A stretch of 64,000 bases of DNA from an uncultured Ignavibacteria bacterium (GCA_937974175.1 CALJIG010000042.1:1-64000); one strand, 5' to 3'. Shown: positions 49,057 to 57,746, numbered from the stretch's first letter. The notes: generated by a model from the sequence alone, not told the origin. Numbers and translations: made by a program.

Positions 49057-51960
49057 ATGAACAGAAAAATTTACAATAGTGTTTATTTTGCAGTATTTGC
49101 TTTATGCTGCATATTAAATCAAGATGCATTCGCTCAGCCAACATTTTCCGCTAAGACAGATTTCACAACAGGAAGTGGACCATGGGCAGTAGCAGCAGGC
49201 GACTTAAACGGCGATGGAAAACCGGATATGGTAATTGCAAATTACAACGCTAGCACACTTTCAGTTTTTCTTAATACTACTCCTGCGGGCAATGCTGCGC
49301 CAACTTTTTCAGCAAAAACGGATTTCACTACGGGTTCCGGTCCAACATCAGTTACAATAGGAGATTTCAACGGCGACGGAAAACCTGATATGGCAGTAAC
49401 AAATTCCTCTGCAAATTCAGTTTCAGTTTTTTTAAATACAACAACTCCCGGCGCATCAACTCCAACGTTTTCTGCAAAGACAGATTTTACAACGGTGTCT
49501 CAGCCATGGATAGTATTAATCGGCGATTTTAACGGTGATGGTAAACCTGATATGGCAGCGGCAAATAGCGGTACAAATTCAGTTTCAGTATATTTAAACA
49601 CAACAACTCCCGGCGCATCAACTCCAACGTTCTCTGCTAAGACGGATTTTACAACGGGTTCGAGTTCGGTTTCATATGGAGTATCAATCGGAGATTTAAA
49701 CGGCGACGGAAAACCTGATATGGCTGCATCAAATTACGTTGCAAATTCGGTCTCAGTTTTTTTAAACACTACAACTCCGGGCGCATCTACACCGACGTTT
49801 ACAGCAAAGACAGATTTTACTACGGGTACTAGTCCAAGTGGAGCATCAATCGGAGATTTAAACGGTGATGGAAAACCGGATTTAGCTACTACTAATGAAA
49901 ATTCAACTTCAGTTTCAGTTTTACTAAACACAACACCAACAGGAAATGCAACACCTACTTTTTCTTCAAAGACTGATTTTATTGCAGGAACTATTCCTAG
50001 TGTAGTTTCGATTTACGACATAAATGACGACGGAAAACCTGATATGGCTGTTGCAAATTCCAATTCCACATCGGTCTCAGTTTTTTTAAACACTACAACT
50101 CCGGGAGCAACTACTCCGACGTTTACAGCCAAAACAGATTTTACTACGGGGACTACAACAACTTCAGTATCAATCTGTGATTTAAACGGCGATGGTAAAC
50201 CGGATATGGCAGCTACAAATTACAGCTCAACAAATGTCTCAGTTTTTTTTAATACAATGACGCTTGGCGAACCAGCACCATCGTTTACAGCTAAGACTGA
50301 TTTTACTTCAGGAAATTCTCCTTTATCAATTTCAATAGCTGATTTTAATAAAGACGGTAAACCGGATTTTGTCACTGCTAATAATTCTCCGAATACAGTT
50401 TCAGTTATTCTTAATACAACGACTACAGGCGCTGTTGCTCCGACTTTTTCTGCAAAGACAGATTTTGCAACGGGTAACGGCACATATGCAGTTACTACAG
50501 GAGATTTTAACGGTGACGGAATACCGGATATAGCAGAAGTAAGTTACGGTTCAAATACTGTTTCAGTTTTTCTGAATTCTACAACGCCCGGAGCATCAAC
50601 TCCAACGTTTGCCGCAAGTGTAGATTTTTCTATGGGCATAGGTGCTGTGTCCGTAACGATAGGCGATTTCAACGGTGACGGGAAACAGGATTTTGCTTCA
50701 GTCAGTACAAATGCGGTTTCTGTTTTTCTGAATACAACAGCTCCAGGAGCCACTACTCCAACTTTCAGCGCAAGAACAGATTTCGCAGTTGGAACAGTTA
50801 CATATTCAGTTGCAACCGGCGACTTCAACGGAGATGGAAAGCTTGATATGGTTACTGCTAATCTCGGCTCGAATACAGTTTCAGTTCTATTGAACACTAC
50901 AACTACGGGGGCGTCAACTCCGACTTTTTCAACGAAAACAGATTTTATGACAGGTGACCAGCCTTTTAGAGTAAGTGTAGGAGATTTGAATGGTGATGGA
51001 AAACCTGATGTAGTTTGCGCAGATGTAAACACAAATTTAGTTTCTGTGTTTTTAAATATAACGGCTCCAGGAGCATCCACTGCAGCTTTAACAGCAAAGA
51101 CAGATTTTACTACCGGTTTAAATCCTGCTTCAGTATCTATTAGCGATATTAACGGTGACGGAAAACCTGATTTGATTATACCAAGTAATGCAGCAGCGAC
51201 CGTATCAGTTTTATTGAATATAACAACTCCCGGCTCAACAACTCCGGCTTTCACTGCAAAAACAGATTTTACAACTGCAGCCGGCGCATTTGCCTCTGCA
51301 GTGGCGGATTTTAACGGAGACGGACTTCCCGATATAATAGTGACTGATAATGATGCGAATTCGGTTTCAGTTTTTTTTAATACAGCAGATCTTCCTTTGC
51401 CTGTTGAGCTTGCATCTTTTTCATCAAGCGTGATCAGTAATAACGTTACTCTTAACTGGAGTACAGCACAGGAGCAGAACAATAAAGGATTTGAGATTGA
51501 AAGAAATTCTTTCGGCGCAGGATGGAATAAAGTGGGATTCATAGCAGGAAGGGGAACAACGACCATTGCTCAGAGTTATTCATTCTCGGAAAACGGGTTA
51601 AACTCAGGGAGATATTCTTACAGATTAAAACAAATAGATTACAACGGTAACTATAAATATTATGAATTGCAGAACGAAGTTGTCATCGGAGTTCCGAATA
51701 AATTTGTTTTGAACCAGAATTATCCAAATCCGTTTAATCCAAGTACAGTTCTTAGTTTTCAGTTGCCCGTTGCCGGATTTGTATCAATGAAGATATTTGA
51801 TATGAGCGGAAGGGAAGTTGCAAGCTTAGTAAATGAAGTTAAGGATGCGGGATATTATTCTGTAACATTCGATGTGAAGAGTTTATCCAGCGGAACATAT
51901 TTTTATAAGCTAAGCACAGATAAGTTTAGTGATGTGAAGAAGATGGTAGTGGTGAAGTAG
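49057..51960 (+). CDS. T9SS-secreted FG-GAP/VCBS repeat protein (14 repeats)
   Basis: 967 aa. Signal peptide (FAVFALCCILNQDAFA, then QPTF). From residue 28 there are 14 successive repeats of about 54 residues with the consensus PTFSAKTDFTTG, GDFNGDGKPDM and NSVSVFLNTTTPG. The D-x-N-G-D-G-x-x-D loop is the calcium-binding signature of FG-GAP/VCBS propeller blades, so two seven-bladed propellers or one long array are possible. Next come the hybrid domain (LPVELASFSSSV, YRLKQIDYNGNYKYYELQNEV) and a type A sorting domain (NYPNPFNPSTVLSFQL, KIFDMSGREVASLV, GTYFYKLSTD). Likely an adhesin-like surface protein; ligand unknown. Preceded by a tandem 30-base repeat and followed by a terminator. Confidence 0.92.
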   Translation: MNRKIYNSVYFAVFALCCILNQDAFAQPTFSAKTDFTTGSGPWAVAAGDLNGDGKPDMVIANYNASTLSVFLNTTPAGNAAPTFSAKTDFTTGSGPTSVTIGDFNGDGKPDMAVTNSSANSVSVFLNTTTPGASTPTFSAKTDFTTVSQPWIVLIGDFNGDGKPDMAAANSGTNSVSVYLNTTTPGASTPTFSAKTDFTTGSSSVSYGVSIGDLNGDGKPDMAASNYVANSVSVFLNTTTPGASTPTFTAKTDFTTGTSPSGASIGDLNGDGKPDLATTNENSTSVSVLLNTTPTGNATPTFSSKTDFIAGTIPSVVSIYDINDDGKPDMAVANSNSTSVSVFLNTTTPGATTPTFTAKTDFTTGTTTTSVSICDLNGDGKPDMAATNYSSTNVSVFFNTMTLGEPAPSFTAKTDFTSGNSPLSISIADFNKDGKPDFVTANNSPNTVSVILNTTTTGAVAPTFSAKTDFATGNGTYAVTTGDFNGDGIPDIAEVSYGSNTVSVFLNSTTPGASTPTFAASVDFSMGIGAVSVTIGDFNGDGKQDFASVSTNAVSVFLNTTAPGATTPTFSARTDFAVGTVTYSVATGDFNGDGKLDMVTANLGSNTVSVLLNTTTTGASTPTFSTKTDFMTGDQPFRVSVGDLNGDGKPDVVCADVNTNLVSVFLNITAPGASTAALTAKTDFTTGLNPASVSISDINGDGKPDLIIPSNAAATVSVLLNITTPGSTTPAFTAKTDFTTAAGAFASAVADFNGDGLPDIIVTDNDANSVSVFFNTADLPLPVELASFSSSVISNNVTLNWSTAQEQNNKGFEIERNSFGAGWNKVGFIAGRGTTTIAQSYSFSENGLNSGRYSYRLKQIDYNGNYKYYELQNEVVIGVPNKFVLNQNYPNPFNPSTVLSFQLPVAGFVSMKIFDMSGREVASLVNEVKDAGYYSVTFDVKSLSSGTYFYKLSTDKFSDVKKMVVVK

Positions 51961-52000
51961 TTGCTGGTTAATGGTTGTCAGTTCTCAGTTGAGAAATTTG

Positions 52001-52035
52001 ACCTGATTTCGTTTAAGCGGAGTCAGGTTTTTTTA
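52001..52035 (+). terminator. Terminator after the FG-GAP gene
   Basis: ACCTGA (52001-52006) pairs with TCAGGT (52023-52028), 16-nt loop, then a T7 tract and more T-rich sequence. The stem is short, so strength is uncertain. Confidence 0.65.
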
Positions 52036-52117
52036 TTTCCACCCTCCAATCTCACTTTAAACTTTCTTTTAAATTTCCAATTTTATTTTATCAATAATAT
52101 TTTACAAATATTAAATC

Positions 52118-53068
52118 ATGGAAAAAATTCTTGTTATAGGGGCAGCAGGGCAGATAGGCTCCGAACTTACAACTTCACTTAGAAAAGTTTACGGTGATAA
52201 TAATGTTTTTGCAACTGATATACGCCAAGCACCGCAGGATATTATAGACGGGGGACCGTTTCAGATTCTCGATGTGATGGATGATAAAAGATTAATCCAC
52301 TTTGTTATAAGATATAAAATCACACAGGTATATCTTCTTGCGGCAGTGCTCTCGGGAAATGCAGAGCGTCTTCCATTACAGGCATGGGATATAAATATGA
52401 AAAGCTTGCTGAACATTTTAGATTTATCGAGGGAAGTCGGCATAAAAAAAGTTTTCTGGCCCAGCTCGATTGCAGTGTTCGGAAACACGACACCAAAAAT
52501 AAAAACGCCTCAGTATACAGTAATGGAGCCGAATACAGTTTACGGAATAAGTAAACAGGCAGGTGAACGCTGGGCAGAATATTATTTCAACAGATATAAA
52601 ATTGATGTAAGAAGCATACGTTACCCCGGACTGATAAGTTATAAGACTGAAGCGGGCGGCGGTACAACAGACTATGCAGTGGAAATTTTTTATGATGCGA
52701 TAAAGAAAGGGAAGTATGAGTGTTTCTTAAAAGAAAATACAGCTTTGCCGATGATGTTTATGCCTGATGCAATAAATGCAACGATTGATTTAATGGAAGC
52801 CGATGCGAAAAAATTATCGGTGCGTTCGAGCTATAACTTAGGCGGAATTAGTTTTGACCCTAAGCAGTTAGCAGCAGAAATAAAGAAACATATTCCTACC
52901 TTTAAAATTACATACAAGCCCGACTTCAGACAAAGAATTGCAGACTCGTGGCCGAAATCGATTGATGATAAAGTCGCAGCAAAGGACTGGGGCTGGAAAC
53001 ATAAATATGACCTGAAAAAAATGACTAAGATAATGCTTGATGAAATAAAGAAAAAAGTAAAACAATAA
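52118..53068 (+). CDS. tdh: SDR-type L-threonine 3-dehydrogenase-like protein
   Basis: 316 aa, extended SDR (NAD-dependent epimerase/dehydratase fold). NAD motif GAAGQIG (8-14), catalytic Ser117 (PSSIAVFG) and Tyr142-x-x-x-Lys146 (VYGISKQAGERW) are intact. The stretch RYPGLISYKTEAGGGTTDYAVEIFYDAI is characteristic of SDR-type threonine dehydrogenase, found in animals and many Bacteroidota, which oxidises L-threonine to 2-amino-3-ketobutyrate. The partner enzyme (2-amino-3-ketobutyrate CoA ligase, Kbl) is not in the window. The gene has its own terminator. Confidence 0.88.
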   Translation: MEKILVIGAAGQIGSELTTSLRKVYGDNNVFATDIRQAPQDIIDGGPFQILDVMDDKRLIHFVIRYKITQVYLLAAVLSGNAERLPLQAWDINMKSLLNILDLSREVGIKKVFWPSSIAVFGNTTPKIKTPQYTVMEPNTVYGISKQAGERWAEYYFNRYKIDVRSIRYPGLISYKTEAGGGTTDYAVEIFYDAIKKGKYECFLKENTALPMMFMPDAINATIDLMEADAKKLSVRSSYNLGGISFDPKQLAAEIKKHIPTFKITYKPDFRQRIADSWPKSIDDKVAAKDWGWKHKYDLKKMTKIMLDEIKKKVKQ

Positions 53069-53078
53069 AATTAAATTT

Positions 53079-53105
53079 AATCCCGCTGTAAAGCGGGATT
53101 TTTGT
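53079..53105 (+). terminator. Terminator after tdh
   Basis: AATCCCGCT (53079-53087) pairs with AGCGGGATT (53092-53100), 4-nt loop GTAA, then T residues. The stem core is the same TCCCGCT/AGCGGGA found in the elements at 9243, 38906 and 48725. Confidence 0.85.
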
Positions 53106-53117
53106 ATTTATACATAA

Positions 53118-54017
53118 ATGATATCAAAGCTCTTAGGTAAAATCCCCGCTCACAGAAAAGGACTTGTACTCATTTCCATAGCTGCCTGTTTCTGGAGTAC
53201 GGGCGGTCTTTTTATAAAAGTACTTAAAGAGCTTGACGCCTTCCAGATTTCATTTTACCGTTCAATGATTGCAGCGCTTACTATTGTAGTTATCAGCGCA
53301 GCGAGAGGACAGAAGATAAAATATTCCTTCGATTTAATTTCCGTTCTGTGCTTTATAACATTTGCTGGCATATTAATTTTATTTGTAGCTGCAACAAAGC
53401 TGACGACGGCGGCAAATGCGATTTTTCTGCAGTTCGGCGCGCCGATATATCTTGTAATAGCAGAGCCTCTTATATTTAAGACAAAATTTGATAAAAGAAA
53501 TTTGATAACTGTATTGGTCGTTATTTTCGGAATGGCGTTATTTTTCATGGGAAGAATAGAACTGGGGAATATTTACGGTAACCTGCTTGCAATACTATCG
53601 GGAATGTGCTTTGCAGCGTTCACACTTTTTCTTAAATGGAAAAAGCAGAAGCACAAAAGTGAAGATACGATTAGTAATGTTGTAATGGGAAATTTTTTAG
53701 TAGGGCTGATTTGTCTGCCGATAATTTTTCCGAATCTCAGTTTAAATTTTAATCAGACGTTGATTCTCATTTTTCTTGGAGCAGTGCAGATAGGTATAAG
53801 CTATATGATTTTTAATGAGGGAATAAAGTATGTAAGCGCGACGGAGTCAATGATTATCGGAACGCTTGAGGCAATATTTAATCCGATATGGGTATTCTTT
53901 GGAGTCGGCGAAAAGCCATCTGCTTTTGCAATTGCCGGAGCATGTGTAATATTAGGTGCAATTCTATGGAGGAATTTAATCAGTAAGCCGAAAGAGAAAA
54001 TTATGATAGTGGATTGA
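53118..54017 (+). CDS. EamA-family (DMT) transporter
   Basis: 299 aa with about ten hydrophobic segments in two EamA repeats, each starting with a conserved pattern (ISIAACFWSTGGLFIKVLKELDAFQISFYRS; LLAILSGMCFAAFTLFLKWKKQ). It ends with VSATESMIIGTLEAIFNPIWVFFGVGEKPSAFAIAGACVILGAI, a typical last part. DMT transporters of this type export or import amino acids, metabolites or drugs; the substrate cannot be read from sequence. It lies 50 bases after tdh, beyond that gene's terminator, and is followed by a palindromic repeat. Confidence 0.9.
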   Translation: MISKLLGKIPAHRKGLVLISIAACFWSTGGLFIKVLKELDAFQISFYRSMIAALTIVVISAARGQKIKYSFDLISVLCFITFAGILILFVAATKLTTAANAIFLQFGAPIYLVIAEPLIFKTKFDKRNLITVLVVIFGMALFFMGRIELGNIYGNLLAILSGMCFAAFTLFLKWKKQKHKSEDTISNVVMGNFLVGLICLPIIFPNLSLNFNQTLILIFLGAVQIGISYMIFNEGIKYVSATESMIIGTLEAIFNPIWVFFGVGEKPSAFAIAGACVILGAILWRNLISKPKEKIMIVD

Positions 54018-54025
54018 TATTTTTT

Positions 54026-54063
54026 TACCGCCCCCTTAATCCCCCTCCTTATTAAGGAGGGGG
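54026..54063. repeat. 38-bp palindromic repeat, left copy
   Basis: CCCCCTCCTT (54041-54050) and AAGGAGGGGG (54054-54063), loop ATT, preceded by TACCGCCCCCTTAAT. It lies in inverted orientation to a nearly identical sequence at 56170-56207, so the pair brackets the genes at 54073-55994 and the second cloverleaf. Confidence 0.9.
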
Positions 54064-54072
54064 AAAGATTGT

Positions 54073-54843
54073 TTAATCTCCGAATAAAAAATATACCAGC
54101 ACACCTAAAGTTACTTCCGTAGCAACTAAAAAGAGAATGGAATAAGTATCGTTAGATTTCGATTCATCGTAGTCGGCAGGATTTTGTGTTTCAAGATATC
54201 TGTCGTAGGCATCATTGCCTTTGGATTTGAAATGGAAAGCGCCAAATGTCCCGCCGGCGACTGCAGCGCCAAGCACGGCAATCAAAGGAAAATTTCTTTT
54301 TGTGTTAAAGTTAGTATTTTTGTTTTTCCATACGTTATTTTTTGTAACGCCGTTAGGTGTTAAAGTCTCAACGATGCTGTTGCCAAATCCGTAGCTATCT
54401 ATATTGATTGTCTTATCAAAGTAACCTTCCTTTCTCAGAAGAAAATTACCTGTCAGTTTTTCCTTTGAAAATAATCTTAGCGGAGTGAAGCCGTATACGG
54501 AATCATTTTTTATTACAGAAGCGTTTGACGGAATTGTATTTATAAAGTAATCATTTCGAAAAGTTACTGTAAAGGATGTATCGCTTTTTAAATCCAATAA
54601 AATAATTTTGCTTTCGCTTTCCCATTCTTTCAAAGAACTCCAGTTAAATATTTTCAGAGTGTAAGTTGAAGCTTTTAGCTTATGATTTACAAGAGGAGTT
54701 TTACCTATGAGAACAGAATCAATATAAACATCATAATTATCCGGAATACTGCTTACTGAAAGATTATAAAATGAGGAATCTTTCTGCGCGAAGACAGAGG
54801 AAGTTACTATTAAAAAAAATATTATTATTAAAATTCTTTTCAT
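54073..54843 (-). CDS. PEGA-domain envelope protein with C-terminal membrane helix
   Basis: 256 aa. Signal peptide (ILIIIFFLIVTSSVFA, then QKDS). Two PEGA-like repeats are seen: LSVSSIPDNYDVYIDSVLIGKTPLVNHKLKASTYTLKI and YFINTIPSNASVIKNDSVYGFTPLRLFSKEKLTGNFLLRKEGY. The C-terminal part has two hydrophobic stretches (FPLIAVLGAAVAGGTFGAF and SILFLVATEVTLGVLVYFLF), a layout seen in bacterial surface/peptidoglycan-associated PEGA proteins. Its ATG overlaps the TAA of the PQQ-repeat gene by one base (TAATG), so the two are translationally coupled. Confidence 0.82.
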   Translation of the reverse strand: MKRILIIIFFLIVTSSVFAQKDSSFYNLSVSSIPDNYDVYIDSVLIGKTPLVNHKLKASTYTLKIFNWSSLKEWESESKIILLDLKSDTSFTVTFRNDYFINTIPSNASVIKNDSVYGFTPLRLFSKEKLTGNFLLRKEGYFDKTINIDSYGFGNSIVETLTPNGVTKNNVWKNKNTNFNTKRNFPLIAVLGAAVAGGTFGAFHFKSKGNDAYDRYLETQNPADYDESKSNDTYSILFLVATEVTLGVLVYFLFGD

Positions 54844-55994
54844 TATTTAAAGCAATAAAAATATTTCGGATCGCTGCCGACAAGTATATAATCTTTCCAA
54901 ACAACTGCGCTTGAACGAACTCTGCCCTCAGTTTTGTATTTCCAGAGTTCTGCACCGTCTTCTGCATTGAGGCAGTACAAATAAAAATCGAATGAGCCTA
55001 TGAAAATTTTGTTATCCTTTATTAAAGGAGAAGCGTGGATTGTTCCCTTAGTTTCAAACTTCCAGTTTTCACTTCCGTCGGTTTCATTTAACGAATAAAT
55101 ATATCCACTGACTGTTGAAAGAATAATCTTATCATTATAAAATCCGGGAGAGGAAATAATTTTTGAATTAAAATTTTTAGACCAGACAAGCTTGCCGGCT
55201 GTATCTAAGCAATAAAAGTTTTTGTCATCGGAGCCGCAATATATTCTATTATTATAAATCGAAACATCGGCGTAAACGGAGGCATTAGTTTTATACTGCC
55301 ACAGCTCTTTGCCGTTGGAAAAATCCAGACAATAAATATTGCCGTCAGTTGAGCCGATATAAACTTTGTTTTCAAAGTATGTCGGCGAATTATAAAATCC
55401 GTACTTGAGATTTTTTATTTTATAATCCCACAACTCTTTTCCGTCCAATAAATTTAACTTTACAATTTCTCCTTCAGTTGTGCTGACTAAAATATTTTCA
55501 TTAACGATAATGGGCGATGCTTCTATATTATATAAATTTTTTCTCCACATTTCATTGCCGGCTTTTAAATCATAGCAGAGTATTGAGCTCTGCTTATCAC
55601 CTGCGAATGTGCAAATAATATAATTCTTATAAATGAGCGGAGTAGAATACGATGCCTTGCCTAATTTGTTAAAACTCCCCAGACTTTTTCCGTTAGTAAT
55701 ATTAAGCGCCTGCAGTTCACCGTTAAGAGTATTTATGAATACCGCACCGTCAGAGGCTGAAATGCTGTTCTTTGAAATTCCTGCTTCAAGGCTATATTCC
55801 CAGAGCAAATTAAAGGGCGGAGTTAAAACATCTTTCGAATTGGATATATTTGTCTTCTGCAAGTTCCCGCCGCACATAAGCCAATCCTCATTTTCATTTA
55901 TTTGTAAAGCCTGATTGAACCGGATTGTATTGCACGAGGAAAAAAGGATAAAGAGGGGAATGAAAAAAATGTATGGTCTGTATCTCATTCGCAA
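54843..55994 (-). CDS. PQQ-like beta-propeller lipoprotein (BamB-type repeats)
   Basis: 383 aa. A lipoprotein signal (FFIPLFILFSSC, lipobox Cys21) and at least six repeats of the PQQ/BamB type: NGKSLGSF, AGNEMWRKNLYNIEASP, DGKELWDYKIKNLKYGFYNSP, NGKELWQYKTNASVYADV, AGKLVWSKNFNSKIISSP, DGSENWKFETKGTIHASP, DGAELWKYKTEGRVRSSA. It lacks the dehydrogenase active site, so a scaffold or sensing role is more likely than quinoprotein enzyme activity. BamB itself works in outer-membrane protein assembly, but no bam genes are adjacent. It is coupled to the PEGA gene. Confidence 0.88.
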   Translation of the reverse strand: MRMRYRPYIFFIPLFILFSSCNTIRFNQALQINENEDWLMCGGNLQKTNISNSKDVLTPPFNLLWEYSLEAGISKNSISASDGAVFINTLNGELQALNITNGKSLGSFNKLGKASYSTPLIYKNYIICTFAGDKQSSILCYDLKAGNEMWRKNLYNIEASPIIVNENILVSTTEGEIVKLNLLDGKELWDYKIKNLKYGFYNSPTYFENKVYIGSTDGNIYCLDFSNGKELWQYKTNASVYADVSIYNNRIYCGSDDKNFYCLDTAGKLVWSKNFNSKIISSPGFYNDKIILSTVSGYIYSLNETDGSENWKFETKGTIHASPLIKDNKIFIGSFDFYLYCLNAEDGAELWKYKTEGRVRSSAVVWKDYILVGSDPKYFYCFK

Positions 55995-56055
55995 GTAAAT
56001 TATTACAAGGCGGAATTAAAAACAATAGAGAAACAAAAACGCACTCGGAAAACAT

Positions 56056-56160
56056 TGTGGCGCCGCCCGGACTGGAAGTCCGGATGCCGCAATTAGAAAA
56101 TTGAATTCTTCAATTTTCTAATTGCGGTATGTCCCGATTCCATCGGGACGCGGCGCCACA
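56056..56160. repeat. Cloverleaf palindromic element, copy 2
   Basis: The outer stem TGTGGCGCCGC (56056-56066) pairs with GCGGCGCCACA (56150-56160), 11 bp. Inside: arm 1, 56067-56073 with 56077-56083, loop GGA; arm 2, 19-bp stem, 56087-56105 with 56109-56127, loop TTC; arm 3, 56131-56138 with 56142-56149, loop TCC. Same architecture as 38906-39008 but with mostly different arm sequences. Located between the start of the PQQ-repeat gene and bshA. Confidence 0.92.
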
Positions 56161-56169
56161 CTTGTGCTT

Positions 56170-56207
56170 CCCCCTCCTTTATAAGGAGGGGGATTGAGGG
56201 GGCGGTA
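56170..56207. repeat. 38-bp palindromic repeat, right copy
   Basis: CCCCCTCCTT (56170-56179) and AAGGAGGGGG (56183-56192), loop TAT, followed by ATTGAGGGGGCGGTA; inverted copy of 54026-54063. Confidence 0.9.
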
Positions 56208-56328
56208 AAGTGCATAAGTTAATTTGAATATTCCAAGAATCTTGTTTATACGTAGTACCGCTTTATGTTTTCATAATACATTTAACTTAATTTATAATAG
56301 AGGTATATTTATTAAATTTCTTCTAAAA

Positions 56329-57471
56329 ATGAAAATAGGAATTACGTGTTACCCAACCTACGGCGGCAGCGGAGTTGTAGCCACCGAGCTTGGCAAATCT
56401 CTCGCGCTCCGCGGACATGAAATCCATTTTATTTCTTATGCAATGCCGATGAGGCTTAGCGCCTTCGTTGAAAATATTTTTTATCACGAAGTTGAAATAA
56501 ATAATTATCCGCTTTTCGAGTTTCCTTTGTACAGCATCGCGCTTGCAAGCAAGATGGTTGAAGTTGCAAAGTTTCACGAGATTGATTTAGTTCATGCACA
56601 CTATGCTATTCCCCATGCAACCAGTGCTTTCCTTGCGCGCGAAATTATTAAATCTCAGAACGGAAATATTAAAAACATAAAATTTATTACAACACTTCAC
56701 GGAACAGATATTACACTCACGGGATTGGAACCTAGCTTTCTTCCTACTATGAAATTCAGCATTGAACAGTCAGACGGAGTTACGGCAGTATCTCAATATT
56801 TAAAAGATAAGACTCTTTCTAATTATAAAATTGTAAAAGATATAGAGGTCATTCCTAACTTTATTGATGTTGAAAAATATAAAAGACTCGGCGCAAAAGA
56901 AAACTCCTGTTTCAAAAAAAACTACGCCCCCGAAGGTGAAAAAGTGTTAATACATATTTCTAACTTCAGACAGCTTAAGCGCGTACCTGAGGTTGTAAAG
57001 ATTTTTAACGAAGTAAACAAAAAAGTACCAAGCAGATTGATACTGGTTGGTGACGGACCTGATAGAAGTGAGTGCGAAAGACTCGCGCGCGAACTTGATA
57101 TTTTTGATAAAGTAAAATTTCTTGGTAAGCAAACCGAACTTGTCGAACTTCTTTCAATTGCAGATTTATTCATTATGCCTTCGCAGTCGGAAAGCTTTGG
57201 TCTTTCCGCTCTTGAAGCTATGAGTTGTGGAGTACCTGTTATTTCCACAAGTGTCGGAGGTCTGCCTGAATTAAATCTTCACGGTGAGACAGGTTACATT
57301 GCTGAAATAGGAGATGTGGACAGAATGGCAAGATATGCAATTGAACTTCTAACATTGCCTAAAAGGTATGAGCTCTTTGCAAAAAATGCCCGCGCCCGCG
57401 CTGAATATTTTCAGGAAGATAACATCGTCCCGATGTATGAAAAATATTATGAAAAGGTTTTGAACGGATAA
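56329..57471 (+). CDS. bshA: N-acetyl-alpha-D-glucosaminyl L-malate synthase (bacillithiol)
   Basis: About 380 aa from the ATG at 56329; a longer frame from a TTG at 56224 has an implausible N-terminus, while MKIGITCYPTYGGSGVVATELG is the classical BshA start. This GT4 glycosyltransferase joins UDP-GlcNAc and L-malate, the first step of bacillithiol synthesis. Motifs: GGSGVVATELGKSLA (acceptor/nucleotide loop), HAHYAIPHATSA, TTLHGTDITL and the C-terminal sugar-nucleotide site SQSESFGLSALEAMSCGVPVISTSVGGLPE. bshB and bshC are not in this window; the bacillithiol-linked ytxJ is at 60852. It is flanked by palindromic repeats on both sides. Confidence 0.93.
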   Translation: MKIGITCYPTYGGSGVVATELGKSLALRGHEIHFISYAMPMRLSAFVENIFYHEVEINNYPLFEFPLYSIALASKMVEVAKFHEIDLVHAHYAIPHATSAFLAREIIKSQNGNIKNIKFITTLHGTDITLTGLEPSFLPTMKFSIEQSDGVTAVSQYLKDKTLSNYKIVKDIEVIPNFIDVEKYKRLGAKENSCFKKNYAPEGEKVLIHISNFRQLKRVPEVVKIFNEVNKKVPSRLILVGDGPDRSECERLARELDIFDKVKFLGKQTELVELLSIADLFIMPSQSESFGLSALEAMSCGVPVISTSVGGLPELNLHGETGYIAEIGDVDRMARYAIELLTLPKRYELFAKNARARAEYFQEDNIVPMYEKYYEKVLNG

Positions 57472-57483
57472 ATTCTGTATTAG

Positions 57484-57615
57484 TATAATTGCCACGGCTT
57501 TTAAGCCGTGGTGTAAAATTTCCAATAAAATGGCTTTAGCCAAAACAATTGTTACCCTAAAGGGCATCATAGGGGAAAGTTTAGTATCCACGCGTTAAAA
57601 CGCGTGGCAATTATA
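57484..57615. repeat. Four-hairpin multibranched intergenic element
   Basis: The outer stem TATAATTG (57484-57491) pairs with CAATTATA (57608-57615). Inside: CCACGGCTT/AAGCCGTGG (57492-57500, 57503-57511), TGGCT/AGCCA (57531-57535, 57538-57542), CCCT/AGGG (57555-57558, 57561-57564) and CCACGCGTT/AACGCGTGG (57588-57596, 57599-57607), all with 2-nt loops. It lies between bshA and yggS; the remaining bases of that gap show no gene. Confidence 0.82.
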
Positions 57616-57746
57616 TCATCAGATTTGAACTTATGACTCATGAGTATAGAAATTGAGTTTTATAAGTTGTAACCACTATAAAACTGCAAATTAACTGCAT
57701 TTTATTTGTTTATTGAATGTTCTTTGAATAAAAATTATATTTAGGT

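Noticed and set aside
50544..51566. 340-codon open frame on the minus strand opposite the FG-GAP gene
   Set aside because: It is antisense to strongly supported repeats; the open frame comes from the repeated codon pattern of the real gene. The long minus-strand frames within 24615-26342 are rejected for the same reason.
56224..56328. N-terminal extension of bshA from a TTG codon
   Set aside because: The 35 extra residues do not match BshA, while MKIGITCYPTYGGSG at 56329 is the expected start.
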